Origin: Rhodoluna sp.
GTDB taxonomy: Bacteria > Actinomycetota > Actinomycetes > Actinomycetales > Microbacteriaceae
Direction of reading: 5' to 3'
DNA length: 64,000 bases
NCBI GenBank assembly: GCA_024641985.1
Contig: JAHEBZ010000002.1
Span: forward strand, 1 to 64,000
Shown: one piece after another, positions 27,101 through 35,028 of the stretch
Layout of the letters: each line of letters opens with the position of its first letter
Numbering within the stretch: position 1 is the stretch's first letter
Program-made: the position numbers and the translations under genes
Notes under the pieces: generated by a model
Databases searched by the model: none
Told to the model about the DNA's origin: nothing
Seen by the model: the letters and a program-made list of their open reading frames with translations, nothing else

Positions 27101-27835
27101 TGCGATGGTGCGGCTGCCAAGAATTAGACCGTGCAAGGCATCGGCTTTTAACCCCAGCGCATCGAGGGCGTCAACATAAAGAGCCACCTGCAGCAAGTAG
27201 TGCGGCTTGGCCGTGCTGGCCAGCTTTGCATCCCAAGCAATATAGCCCGGCTTGCCGATGTGCTCTGGGTTTTGCCTGGCGATTAGTTGGCCTGCCACAA
27301 ACTCGAGGTCGTAGTCGGCGCGAACCAGAAAATCGGGTCGGCCAGTGAAAAGGCTTGAACCGTGTTTGCGGCGAAGTGCGCCCTGATAAATAACAGGTGT
27401 GCCCGAATTCATGAGTTGAATGGTTTCGGCGAAGGTGTCTTGCCCCTCTGGCCTTTTGAAGTTTTCATTGCCGAGCGATTGGCGCAATTCGGCTTCGATA
27501 TCGGCTTCGAATTTGTCGCCATAGGCCATGGCAAGCGTTTGACCTACCTGTTTGTAGGGCTCGATAAGTTCGCGAACGCCGGGCATGGCTAGTTCGCGGG
27601 CGATTGCAAGTTTGGTGCAGTGGTCGCAGCTTGATGCGCGCATTAGGTCTCGGGTGTTGAACGCCCAAACCGTCTCAGCAGAGCCATCGTCGATGATGTA
27701 CAAGGTTTCTCCAGATTTTGATCGAGCTGGTCGGCCAGCTATTTTCTTTGTCTGCCGATTCTCGCATCGCCGGGCGACATTTTTTGTGCCCTCGCCCAAA
27801 CACGCCAGCAGATCGGAGCGATTAAGCGCGCCCAA
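24167..27835 (-). CDS. TM0106-type RecB-like nuclease fused to DEDD exonuclease and SF1 helicase
   Basis: A 1222-residue fusion. Residues about 60-310 form a RecB-like PD-(D/E)XK nuclease (GRPDFL near 165, AWDAKLA with D202/K204). It is flanked by C70 and C73 and by C287, C293, C296 and C302, a likely Fe-S cluster as in AddB or Dna2. Residues about 390-580 form an RNase H-like DEDD exonuclease (FFDMEG, HYAPYE, IDLYKVV, YNEDDC). Residues about 840-1222 form an SF1 helicase (GPPGSGKT, FVDEAAQ, GDPQQL, GTVDKFQGRE, NVALSRAKT). The TM0106 family is known but its role is not; DNA repair or defence is inference. The TTG start at 27835 is the only good one after an in-frame stop. Confidence 0.85.
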   Translation of the reverse strand: MGALNRSDLLACLGEGTKNVARRCENRQTKKIAGRPARSKSGETLYIIDDGSAETVWAFNTRDLMRASSCDHCTKLAIARELAMPGVRELIEPYKQVGQTLAMAYGDKFEADIEAELRQSLGNENFKRPEGQDTFAETIQLMNSGTPVIYQGALRRKHGSSLFTGRPDFLVRADYDLEFVAGQLIARQNPEHIGKPGYIAWDAKLASTAKPHYLLQVALYVDALDALGLKADALHGLILGSRTIALFEEGEIVPAMRQARSELEAAFELAASANRGAFELKHLSLHCDSPSSCKVCEYPGLCEHDRVATDHLVQIAGINKSQIEKLRKAGIATMSALADAADSQRPEGFVPGSFDKLRKQAKLQTNFGNTGNHSFVLTEDPELGVLPPASSGDIFFDMEGFPYYQEKGGLEYLFGAITRESGFHAWWAHDRMQEAEAFAGFIKFSVDRLTKDPQAHIYHYAPYEVSALTRLAARHGIMEAEVAWLVTENKMIDLYKVVKGSIMVSQPSYSIKKLEAFYEFKRKSSVVDAGSSIDEYEHYRQLATSNPAQAELVLQTISDYNEDDCVSTLALYEWLSSMPGSHSKYAEHLEALDRKKSERAGDPEDEDSATNKAERELAELQRATDHMAKAIADWRWGESAEADYRATVWQALMHSVLYYKREEVIHWRERRIRRDSTDDTLHRDRKSLVVAGCHQISESLAGLNIDPQTKITLSYSYQIQPGQTCFLKAGEAIFVRFNYGANQQETDLGRITSVSNETVSFDRVTSLANSAFEPNAIFENFFIPARGKQDAVRDHALKLAAEWVSPMFEAPTGFAALDLLMRRAPRLLDSSNLAPINSEDYLGAVSASTARLNSSLLAVQGPPGSGKTYIGSHTIAKLVASGKRVGVVANSHSAVENLLAGCISAGVHPESIAKQKKSGDSSPRDWQTPSTYAVMANWRAKQSGGYVIGGTAWTFCSPKVLEQKLDFLFVDEAAQFSLVDAIAVAQSATNLVLLGDPQQLTQVVQAVHPGGVDNSALGHYMGDQAILGSEYGYFIEVTRRMHPKVNAPVSWLSYQGRLHSHQDAATRSIDGLTPGLTPIKVQHQGNSSHSPEEVQVVVGLVEKQSKAVALNEILVVAPYNAQVDSIRDALDAQGFEQVQVGTVDKFQGREAMVVIISLAASSAEDAPRGLEFLLDRNRLNVALSRAKTNTFLVYSPALTRTRFSSIEDVKCVSRLVGLLEFA

Positions 27836-27855
27836 GCGAATACTCTCTAACTCTT

Positions 27856-28092
27856 ATGTCGAAAAGAGAACGAGTTCTGCCACGCCCTTTGGCTGTGCCG
27901 CACCCCGAGAATCTCGCTCTTGACCACCCGCACCGCGAAGAAATTCTTGTTCGTCACGGCGTTGCCATGGCGGTTGATCAGGCGGGTTACACAGACCCTG
28001 AAACTGGCTTTTTTGTGTTCACAGCCAAAACGCTTGCCGCCGAAGGCAAGTGCTGCGCCATGGTTTGTCGCCATTGCCCGTTCAAGCGCTAA
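27856..28092 (+). CDS. Small DUF5522-type cysteine protein
   Basis: A 78-residue protein with the family pattern DPETGFFVF and the C-terminal CCAMVCRHCPF cysteine cluster. The closely spaced Cys residues suggest metal or Fe-S binding; the function is unknown. It is divergent from the nuclease-helicase gene with only 20 bp between starts. The hexamer TACTCT (27841-27846) lies 9 nt before the ATG, so any leader would be only a few bases long. It ends 39 bp before the convergent fructokinase. Confidence 0.75.
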   Translation: MSKRERVLPRPLAVPHPENLALDHPHREEILVRHGVAMAVDQAGYTDPETGFFVFTAKTLAAEGKCCAMVCRHCPFKR

Positions 28093-28131
28093 GGCAACTC
28101 AAACGAGTCAGCACCTTACGCAAAAAGTGGC

Positions 28132-29121
28132 TTAGAGCGCAGCCAGAACAGCTTCAAGGTCGGCCTTTGTCGGTGGCTCTGCTCCGGCTCGTTCGCAGGT
28201 GATCGAGGCGGCAACGCCGGCATTAAAGACAAATTCTTTCAGAAGGTCATCGCTCAGGTTTGTTAGGCGATCAAATGGGTCAGCACCCAGGGCAGCAACA
28301 TCCGAAAGTTGGCCTAGCAGGTTGGCGCAGAAGGTGTCGCCGGCTCCCACGGTGTCAACAACATTGATTCGACGAGACGGAACATCGAATCGCACATTCT
28401 CGCCGGCCGAATTTTTGCGATAAACCGAAACGCCTTCGCCGCCCCTAGTGATGAAAATGTGGCGGCCCGAATCGCCAACCCAATTCCAAACAATCTCGTC
28501 AATGTCGGTGCCAGCCTCTAGGCCATAAAGCCATTCGATGTCTTCATCTGACGCCTTGATTAGGTGTGAAATTGAGTTCACTCGTTCAACACGCACTCGC
28601 TCGATCTCGCGCTCAAAGCCAAGGGCTGGGCGCATGTTGATGTCGTGGCTGATAGTTAGCGAGTTCTGATCGAAGTGAGCCCGGGCCCACTCTTCGATCA
28701 CTGCGTTGCCAGGCGCCATGGCCATGGTTAGGCAACCAAACTGAATAGCCGTGGCTCCCAGGTTGGTCAAGTCTGCGTCGGTCGGCAACTCAGCCGGGGT
28801 CCAGCCCCAATCGGCGGTTCCGTTGACATAGAAGGCATATGAAGGCACGCCGTGAGAGTCGATTGAGACCACGGCCAACGTGGTCAGCTCTGTTGCTTCA
28901 ATCGCGTGGTCAAGCCCAACACCGTTAGTTTCAAGGCGTTCACGGATGATCTTTCCGAAGCGATCGTTAGAAATGCGAGCCAAGAACTGCTGAGGTGTGC
29001 CGCGCCTTGCAAGCGCGATTGAGACGTTGGCATTGGCTCCTCCGACGATCGCATTAAACGCGCCAGCTTGGTAGCGATTTTCAATTAGGTCGATTAGCGC
29101 TTCGCCGATTACGAGAATCAA
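28132..29121 (-). CDS. PfkB-family carbohydrate kinase, probable fructokinase
   Basis: A 329-residue ribokinase-fold kinase. GGANANVSIALARRG is the N-terminal PfkB signature and VDTVGAGDTFCANLLG the C-terminal one, with catalytic base D262. It probably phosphorylates fructose to fructose 6-phosphate: it forms an operon with a LacI regulator (13-bp gap) divergent from an FrcBCA-like ABC transporter. Other PfkB substrates such as ribose or 2-keto-3-deoxygluconate cannot be excluded from sequence alone. Confidence 0.85.
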   Translation of the reverse strand: MILVIGEALIDLIENRYQAGAFNAIVGGANANVSIALARRGTPQQFLARISNDRFGKIIRERLETNGVGLDHAIEATELTTLAVVSIDSHGVPSYAFYVNGTADWGWTPAELPTDADLTNLGATAIQFGCLTMAMAPGNAVIEEWARAHFDQNSLTISHDINMRPALGFEREIERVRVERVNSISHLIKASDEDIEWLYGLEAGTDIDEIVWNWVGDSGRHIFITRGGEGVSVYRKNSAGENVRFDVPSRRINVVDTVGAGDTFCANLLGQLSDVAALGADPFDRLTNLSDDLLKEFVFNAGVAASITCERAGAEPPTKADLEAVLAAL

Positions 29122-29134
29122 TTGGGGTTCCTTT

Positions 29135-30244
29135 TCAATCTTGGTTACGTGGTTTGAATTCGGGGTCTAATTCGGGTCTCAGTTTTAGATTAGCCACAGA
29201 ACCTCGAGTAAGAAGTTCGGTTGGCAAAATTATCTTCTCGGTTGCTCGTGCGGGAGAGCTTATCTGCGCAAGCAGGCGATCAACAGCTAGCCTGCCTAAC
29301 TCTTCAACTGGTCTCGCCACCACGGTAATGCCCGGTGTCATGGCGGCAGCCCACTGCGAATCATCGACTGTCACAAGTGAGATGTCTCGCCCAATCGTCA
29401 ATTGTCGATTTCCGGCTACCTTCAGAACGGAAAGCGCCATGTCGTTGTTTGAGGTGAAAATTATTGTCGGGGCTTTGGGGTCGTCAAGCAGCTTCGCTAC
29501 AGCTTGTTCCGTGATCGTGGGCTCATCTTCGCAAAACAGCCAGCGTTGCTGCTTTGGTTTCACACCAGCGTCGGCGGCGCCATTTAAGAATCCGTTGACC
29601 CGATCATGCACCGATGAGATCAGCATGGCTGGGCGATCTTCGGTGAAGTGCCGAACCCCCGCCGCGGCAATCAAAAACCCAAGGCGCTGGTGGCCCATCG
29701 AAACTGCGTGCCGAACTGCCGCCTCGGTTCCGGCAAAATCATCTGTGGTCACCGATGTTGCGTCAACCCCATCCACTCTTCGGTCGATCAAAACCACCGG
29801 CTTGCCGCCCAGCTTGGCCTCAGATAGGTGGTCGTGAACCAGCGCCGTAGAGGGAACCACAATCAGCCCATCGACCTGCTTTTCAAGCAGCGTTTCGACA
29901 GCTTGGCGTTCGGCTTGGATCTCTTCGTCGGTGTTGGTGATAAGCACCTGATAGCCGCGTGCCTTAGCCGCGTCTACTATCGATTTGGTGGCTCGGTCGA
30001 AAAACGCATTAGTGAAATCGGCAATCACTACCAAGCCGATGGTTTTGGTGCGGCCCTTGCGCATTGCACGGGCAACCTGATTTGGGCGATAACCGAGTTC
30101 GTTGGCCGCTTTGCGCACCTTTTCTACTGTTTCTTCGGCGATGCGACCATAACCACCCATGGCTCTAGAAGCGGTGGCACGCGAAACCCCGGCATGGTTT
30201 GCTACGTCGACGATGGTTGGGGCGGAGGACCTTGCAATTGCCAT
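29135..30244 (-). CDS. LacI-family regulator of the fructose locus
   Basis: A 369-residue repressor. The N-terminal LacI helix-turn-helix (VANHAGVSRATASRAMGG) and hinge (LGYRPNQVARAMR) are followed by a periplasmic-binding-protein-like effector domain (IGLVVIADFTNAFFDRA, SLVTVDDSQWAAAM). AAGGAAGGA precedes the ATG. It is first in an operon with fructokinase and divergent from the ABC transporter. Two inverted repeats lie in the 152-bp intergenic region, one against each promoter. The effector is probably the transported sugar or its phosphate. Confidence 0.92.
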   Translation of the reverse strand: MAIARSSAPTIVDVANHAGVSRATASRAMGGYGRIAEETVEKVRKAANELGYRPNQVARAMRKGRTKTIGLVVIADFTNAFFDRATKSIVDAAKARGYQVLITNTDEEIQAERQAVETLLEKQVDGLIVVPSTALVHDHLSEAKLGGKPVVLIDRRVDGVDATSVTTDDFAGTEAAVRHAVSMGHQRLGFLIAAAGVRHFTEDRPAMLISSVHDRVNGFLNGAADAGVKPKQQRWLFCEDEPTITEQAVAKLLDDPKAPTIIFTSNNDMALSVLKVAGNRQLTIGRDISLVTVDDSQWAAAMTPGITVVARPVEELGRLAVDRLLAQISSPARATEKIILPTELLTRGSVANLKLRPELDPEFKPRNQD

Positions 30245-30272
30245 TGTTCATCCTTCCTTTATTTCTTCGTTT

Positions 30273-30297
30273 CGATAACGTGACAAAACCGTTATCG
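30273..30297. promoter_or_regulatory. Inverted repeat upstream of lacI-fructokinase
   Basis: Perfect 8-bp arms CGATAACG (30273-30280) and CGTTATCG (30290-30297) separated by 9 bp, 29 bp upstream of the LacI ATG. It lies where the regulator promoter must be, which suggests autoregulation or a second regulator. The spacing is longer than that of a usual LacI half-site pair. Confidence 0.55.
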
Positions 30298-30346
30298 CCA
30301 AAAGTTGTCGCTGAACCGTTGCTGCTGTCAAGATTGTAACAAGATT

Positions 30347-30366
30347 TGTGAGAACGTTCTCGCAAG
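30347..30366. promoter_or_regulatory. LacI-type operator of the ABC transporter operon
   Basis: Core palindrome GAGAACGTTCTC (30351-30362), extended by TTG and CAA on the two sides with one mismatched pair. The central CG and 18-20-bp symmetry are typical of LacI-family sites. It lies 30 bp before the transporter start codon. Confidence 0.75.
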
Positions 30367-30396
30367 TCTCTCACAAAACCCACAAGGAGACACGTA

Positions 30397-31392
30397 ATGA
30401 AGCGTTCACTACGAACCGCTGCAGCTCTAAGCGCAGTAGCAGCTCTATCGCTAACTGTTGCAGGTTGCGCACCAGCAGAAGAAGCAGCACAAGAAGACAT
30501 CAGCATTGCATTCGTAATGGGTGCAGAGTCTGACCCATTCTTCCAGGCCATGAAGCTAGGCGCTGAAGAAGAAGCCGCAGCTCAGGGCGTAACCCTCATC
30601 TGGCAGGGCGACCCATCAAACTACTCACCAGAGACCCAGATTCCAATCGTTGACGCAGTGCTTGCACAGCAGCCAACCGGTCTAGTTCTTATCCCAACCG
30701 ACCCTAAGGCGCTTCAGGCTTCTGTAGCCAAGGCAGTTGCCGCTGGTGTTGTTGTTGCCAACGTTGACACCCGCGTTGAAGACCTAACCGACGTTCTAAC
30801 CTTCATCACCGGCGACAACGAAGACGGTGGCGCAAAGGCTGCTGAAGCTCTTGCCAAGAAGATCGGTTACACCGAGGGCAAGACCTACGAAGTTGTTATT
30901 GGTCTAACCTCAGCAACCGCAACCACCAACGTTGCTCGTCTAGAGGGCTTCAAGGCTGCAGTTGCTTCAACCTACCCAGGCATCCAGATCAAGGATGTCG
31001 CTTACTCAGAGTCAAACCCTGAGAAGGCTGCAACCAACGTAAACAACTGGTTGACCAAGTACCCTAACTTGGCTGGTATCTTCGCAATCGACGGAACCAA
31101 CGCATCTGGTGCAGCTGCTGCACTTGAGGCCAAGGGTCTAGTTGGCAAGGTTGGCCTAGTAGGTTACGACGCTTACCCAGACAACGTTGCAAAGATCAAG
31201 TCGGGCATCTTTACCGCTCTTATTGCTCAGGACCCAGCTGCTGAAGCTCGTCTAGCAATCAAGACCTTGGTTGAGTTCATCAAGACCGGCAAGACCGCAA
31301 CTGCAAAGGAAGTTGTTATTCCTAACGTTGCACTTACCGCTGACACCTCAGAGGCAGATCTCGCTAAGTACACCTACGTAGCTGGCAACTAA
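30397..31392 (+). CDS. Sugar ABC transporter substrate-binding lipoprotein (FrcB/RbsB-like)
   Basis: A 331-residue lipoprotein. The signal peptide ends in lipobox VAGC, with lipidated Cys24. A type I periplasmic-binding fold follows (IAFVMGAESDPFFQAMKLGA, DPKALQASVAKA, GLVGYDAYPDNVAKIKSG). It captures a monosaccharide outside the membrane and delivers it to the permease. The neighbouring PfkB fructokinase and single-domain ATPase suggest fructose. Codon use resembles ribosomal protein genes (Ser TCA, Leu CTA), which suggests very high expression. GGAGA precedes the ATG. Confidence 0.9.
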   Translation: MKRSLRTAAALSAVAALSLTVAGCAPAEEAAQEDISIAFVMGAESDPFFQAMKLGAEEEAAAQGVTLIWQGDPSNYSPETQIPIVDAVLAQQPTGLVLIPTDPKALQASVAKAVAAGVVVANVDTRVEDLTDVLTFITGDNEDGGAKAAEALAKKIGYTEGKTYEVVIGLTSATATTNVARLEGFKAAVASTYPGIQIKDVAYSESNPEKAATNVNNWLTKYPNLAGIFAIDGTNASGAAAALEAKGLVGKVGLVGYDAYPDNVAKIKSGIFTALIAQDPAAEARLAIKTLVEFIKTGKTATAKEVVIPNVALTADTSEADLAKYTYVAGN

Positions 31393-31439
31393 TTCCAAGC
31401 TAAGCAAGTAAAAGCGACAAGTACAGAAATAGGTATCAA

Positions 31440-32480
31440 ATGACTGACAGCAATCAGAACGCTGCAAAGAGCAAGGCTCAAAACCCGCTCGCTGCGCGAC
31501 TATCAACTCTGGCAACTAACCAGAGCGCCGTCTTGGTGGGAGTGCTGGTCTTATTGACCATCGTCTTCTCCATCCTCGAGCCGAAATTCCTTTCGGTGGC
31601 AACCGCGAACAACATCCTTACGGATTGGGGTTCAGTGGTTCTGATTGCTGTCGGTCAAACCTTCGTGGTGATCAGTGGTGGAATCGACCTTTCGGTCGGA
31701 GCCATCATTGGTCTCTCCGGAGTTGTTGCAGCTTGGACTATGTCTGAGTTGCTAGGCGCAGACCAGAGCATTAAAGGCACAGATTCGTATGGCATTTTGG
31801 CCGTAGGAGCAATCGTTTCGGTGGCGGTTGGGTTGCTGGTCGGCCTGGTAAACGCGTTCCTGATCAATAAATTCAAGATCGTTCCATTTATTGCCACTCT
31901 GGCCACCATGGGCGCTTGCCTTGGCTTCTCGGTAATTCTCTCGAGCGGCATGCCAATCGGTTCGGCAAACGACTTCAACCTAATCTCGGCAATGGAACCA
32001 AAAACCAACCCATTCTCATGGGCCGTAATTGTTGTTTCGGTTGTCGTCGCGGTTGTTGGTCTCTTTCTTCACAAATCGCGCTTCGGTCTGTATACCTTCG
32101 CGATTGGTTCAAACACTTTCGCAGCGCGCGGTGCAGGCATCAACGTTGAGCGCCACATCACCAAGGTTTATGCGCTCTCTGGCGCACTTGCAGGCCTTGC
32201 CGGAATCTATGTTTATGTTCGCCTCGGCGCTGGCTCGCCTTCATCGGGTAACGGCCGCGAACTAGACGCAATTGCCGCGGTAGTTATCGGTGGCGCTTCA
32301 CTAATGGGTGGCGTTGGCCGCATCATGGGAACCGTACTCGGAGCCCTAATTCTTTTCACAGTTCAGTCGGGCCTCATCATGATCGGTGTTGCCCCAGACT
32401 GGAAAAAGGTTGTAGTAGCGGTTTTGATTGCCGCCGCTGTTGCAGCGCAAACCTTGCAAAACAAGAACGGACGCAAATAA
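31440..32480 (+). CDS. Sugar ABC transporter permease (FrcC/RbsC-like)
   Basis: A 346-residue multi-pass membrane protein of the ribose/fructose/xylose permease family. It has about 9-10 hydrophobic segments. The conserved block VVISGGIDLSVGAIIGLSGV near residues 75-95 and the GRELDAIAAVVIGGASLMGG loop near 275-295 contact the ATPase. It starts 47 bp after the binding-protein gene and overlaps the ATPase gene by one base (TAATG). Confidence 0.93.
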   Translation: MTDSNQNAAKSKAQNPLAARLSTLATNQSAVLVGVLVLLTIVFSILEPKFLSVATANNILTDWGSVVLIAVGQTFVVISGGIDLSVGAIIGLSGVVAAWTMSELLGADQSIKGTDSYGILAVGAIVSVAVGLLVGLVNAFLINKFKIVPFIATLATMGACLGFSVILSSGMPIGSANDFNLISAMEPKTNPFSWAVIVVSVVVAVVGLFLHKSRFGLYTFAIGSNTFAARGAGINVERHITKVYALSGALAGLAGIYVYVRLGAGSPSSGNGRELDAIAAVVIGGASLMGGVGRIMGTVLGALILFTVQSGLIMIGVAPDWKKVVVAVLIAAAVAAQTLQNKNGRK

Positions 32481-33253
32481 TGGCCGGCGAAGTAATTTAC
32501 GAACTCAAGAACGCATCGAAGCGCTATGGCTCGGTTATCGCGCTAGACGGCGCAAGCCTCAAGCTTCACGCAGGTGAGGTTATCGGACTTGTTGGTGACA
32601 ACGGAGCCGGTAAGTCAACCCTGGTAAAGGTGCTTTCGGGAGCTCACCAACCAGACGGTGGGCAAATCTTCCTCGAGGGCAAAGAGCGCGTATGGGGCTC
32701 ACCGCGCGAGGCACTTGAAGCCGGAGTGGAGACTCTCTACCAAGACTCGGGTCTTGCGCCTCACCTCACCGTAAGCCAAAACGTGTTTTTGGGTCGCGAA
32801 AAATTTGTTGGTGGATTTCTAGGAAAACTTGGCTTCTTGGCCAAGAAAGAGATGGATCACGATGCTCACCGCGATCTCGAAGCGGTAGGCATTGCGGTTC
32901 CATCTTCGAACCGTTCGGTGTCGCAGCTTTCGGGTGGCCAGCGTCAAGCTGTTGCCATCGGTCGCGCGGTTGCCTGGGCAAAAAAGGTCATCATTCTCGA
33001 TGAGCCGACTAACCACCTTGGTGCACGCCAAGCTGGCGAGGTTCTGAACATCATCAAGAACGCAAAAAAGAAGGGTCTTGGTGTCATCTTCATTTCGCAC
33101 ACTCTTCCTCACGTTCTAGAGGTAACCGACCGCATCGTGGTTTTGCGACTCGGCCGCATTGTTAAAGATGCACCCACCTCAGAGTTCACGGGTGACACCC
33201 TAATTGGAACAATCACCGGCACCATTCAGACCATCAAGGTCGAAGGTGACTAA
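32480..33253 (+). CDS. Sugar ABC transporter ATPase, single domain (FrcA-like)
   Basis: A 257-residue ATPase with one nucleotide-binding domain: Walker A GDNGAGKST, signature LSGGQRQAV, Walker B VIILDEPTNHLG and the switch His in FISHTLPHVLEV. Most ribose-type systems use a double-length ATPase; a single domain is typical of FrcA-type transporters. As a homodimer it powers uptake through the preceding permease. It is last in the operon and is followed by a strong terminator. Confidence 0.92.
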   Translation: MAGEVIYELKNASKRYGSVIALDGASLKLHAGEVIGLVGDNGAGKSTLVKVLSGAHQPDGGQIFLEGKERVWGSPREALEAGVETLYQDSGLAPHLTVSQNVFLGREKFVGGFLGKLGFLAKKEMDHDAHRDLEAVGIAVPSSNRSVSQLSGGQRQAVAIGRAVAWAKKVIILDEPTNHLGARQAGEVLNIIKNAKKKGLGVIFISHTLPHVLEVTDRIVVLRLGRIVKDAPTSEFTGDTLIGTITGTIQTIKVEGD

Positions 33254-33277
33254 AGCTTTTCCTCTTGAAAAGGGCTG

Positions 33278-33304
33278 AACCCGCGACCACAAGTCGCGGG
33301 TTTT
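33278..33304 (+). terminator. Intrinsic terminator after the fructose ABC operon
   Basis: A 10-bp stem AACCCGCGAC/GTCGCGGGTT, loop CACAA, then TT. Confidence 0.85.
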
Positions 33305-33332
33305 GTTCTTAACCGGAAGATAACCTAAGAAC

Positions 33333-34379
33333 ATGAAGAATTTAGAGTTGGCAAAAAAGGCAATTGCGCTTCCACTATTTGGTTTGGTCTTGGCCTGGCT
33401 TTTCTTTGGTGTCGCCCAATACCTAGACCTGGTGCAAAACGACTATGTGAACCACGGCCGAGTTAACTATGCAGAAAATGGTGCGCCAGCAGAATACGTG
33501 CACGCATCGGTCTACTTGTTATTGATCGCAATCGCAATTTTTTCTCTTGGTTCGCTAGTGGGGCAAGCCTGGGCAATTAGGGCGCGCGTTGAAAAGGGTG
33601 AAACCAACCGCTTGGCTCATGCTGCTCACAGGTTCGCAACTCTTTGTGTAGTTATCGGGCTTGCCTTCGGCGCAATTTTTGCGATCGCCAACTTTATGAA
33701 CGCATTTAATCGCTTCGGCGGAGCCTCCGAAAACCTAATGATTCGCCTTTTCGACGTTTACGTGCCAATCATCTTGGCCACCGCCGTGGTTGTATTTGTG
33801 ATCTTGCGAGGCTTTGTGTTTAGGCAAGACCTGCACGAAACCAAGGAAGATTCTGAAAAGGGTCTAAGTGATGCTCAGAAGGCGCTCGGTCTTGGCTATG
33901 CGGTGCCAATCTTGGCAACGGCTGCGGCGATTATTTTTGGTCTCGTGGTTTATGACGTTACCCGCACCGAACTTCAGGTTTGGATTTGGGTAATTATTCA
34001 ACTGATTGTTGCCGCCGGAATTATTGCAGGCACTCGATTTGCCTCGAAAGCCAAAGCGGCCAAGCCTGCACCGGCCAAGGCTCGCACTGGTTTGGCCGCT
34101 GGTGCAGCAAACCTAAACCTGGTGCTCTCAATTGTCTTCGGTGGCGTGGTGTCGGTCATGGCCTTCGCCTACTTGGCTACGGCTGTCTCAAAATTGCAGC
34201 AGTGGAATGAAGGCAAGTGGGATGCAACCGGCAAGGTTTTAGTCGAGCCAACCACATACCTCGAACCGATTACGTTTGCCTGGGTGATTGAAGATTTGGC
34301 ACCTGCCAAGGTATTGCTTCTTTTGGCAGTTGTAGGAATCTACCTGACAATTACCCAGCGCAATAAAGAGGTTAAGTAG
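33333..34379 (+). CDS. Eight-helix membrane protein of unknown function
   Basis: A 348-residue protein that I do not assign to a family. Eight hydrophobic segments are visible near residues 11-31, 58-82, 103-126, 140-162, 187-207, 213-234, 258-284 and 320-340. A Lys/Ala/Pro-rich cytoplasmic-looking linker (KAKAAKPAPAKA) lies before helix 7. The two halves may be related repeats of four helices. The hexamer TAACCT (33321-33326) ends 6 nt before the ATG, so the mRNA is predicted leaderless. It heads an operon with a HAD phosphatase, a response regulator and a histidine kinase, which hints at a sensory or envelope role. Confidence 0.7.
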   Translation: MKNLELAKKAIALPLFGLVLAWLFFGVAQYLDLVQNDYVNHGRVNYAENGAPAEYVHASVYLLLIAIAIFSLGSLVGQAWAIRARVEKGETNRLAHAAHRFATLCVVIGLAFGAIFAIANFMNAFNRFGGASENLMIRLFDVYVPIILATAVVVFVILRGFVFRQDLHETKEDSEKGLSDAQKALGLGYAVPILATAAAIIFGLVVYDVTRTELQVWIWVIIQLIVAAGIIAGTRFASKAKAAKPAPAKARTGLAAGAANLNLVLSIVFGGVVSVMAFAYLATAVSKLQQWNEGKWDATGKVLVEPTTYLEPITFAWVIEDLAPAKVLLLLAVVGIYLTITQRNKEVK

Positions 34380-34380
34380 T

Positions 34381-35028
34381 TTGAAATATTTTGCCAACGG
34401 CCTGCTTTTTGACAACGACGGAGTCTTGGTTGACTCGCATCAGGCCGCAATTGACGCCTGGGCGAAATGGTCGGCCGAGTTCGCACCAAATTTTGATTGG
34501 AACGACCCTAAGCACGCGGGGCAACGAGCCGAAGACATGGTGCGCAAAAATATTTCAAGCCCCGATCTCTTTGAACTTGCAAACAATCGCATCAACGAAC
34601 TCGAACAACTTACGGCGCACACAACTATTGCTCTAGGCGGGGCAGTCGAGCTTCTAGGTTCGCTGCAGTTTGGCCACTGGACAGTTTGCACTTCGGCTAA
34701 CGCTCGGCTTGGGCGTGCGCGCTTAGAGGCGGCAGGGCTTCCGGTGCCGCCTCAACTGGTGACCGGTGACGATGTAAAGTTGGGAAAACCGTTTCCAGAT
34801 CCATACCTGCTTGGCGCTAAAAACTTAGGGTTCGACCCCCAAGATTGCGTTGTCTTCGAGGATGCCCAAGCTGGCGCGCTGGCGGCTATCGAAGCCGGAG
34901 TAGGCCTGGTGATTGGCGTTTCTAAGAAAGCGCTCGACACCGACGCAGACATAGTTGTAAAAGACCTTAGAGGCATCACTTTTGATGGTGAAACGCTGAA
35001 CATCCCGGATAAGAACAGACTTCGCTAA
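34381..35028 (+). CDS. HAD-superfamily sugar-phosphate phosphatase
   Basis: A 215-residue HAD hydrolase of the beta-phosphoglucomutase/phosphatase type. Motif I is FDNDGVLVD (nucleophile D11, acid/base D13), motif II CTSAN, the lysine is in KLGKPFPDPYLLGA, and motif IV is VVFEDAQAGALAA. The cap domain lies between residues 20 and 85. It probably dephosphorylates a small sugar phosphate; the substrate is not known. The TTG start directly follows the preceding stop, with GAGG upstream, and the stop overlaps the next ATG by one base. Confidence 0.85.
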   Translation: MKYFANGLLFDNDGVLVDSHQAAIDAWAKWSAEFAPNFDWNDPKHAGQRAEDMVRKNISSPDLFELANNRINELEQLTAHTTIALGGAVELLGSLQFGHWTVCTSANARLGRARLEAAGLPVPPQLVTGDDVKLGKPFPDPYLLGAKNLGFDPQDCVVFEDAQAGALAAIEAGVGLVIGVSKKALDTDADIVVKDLRGITFDGETLNIPDKNRLR

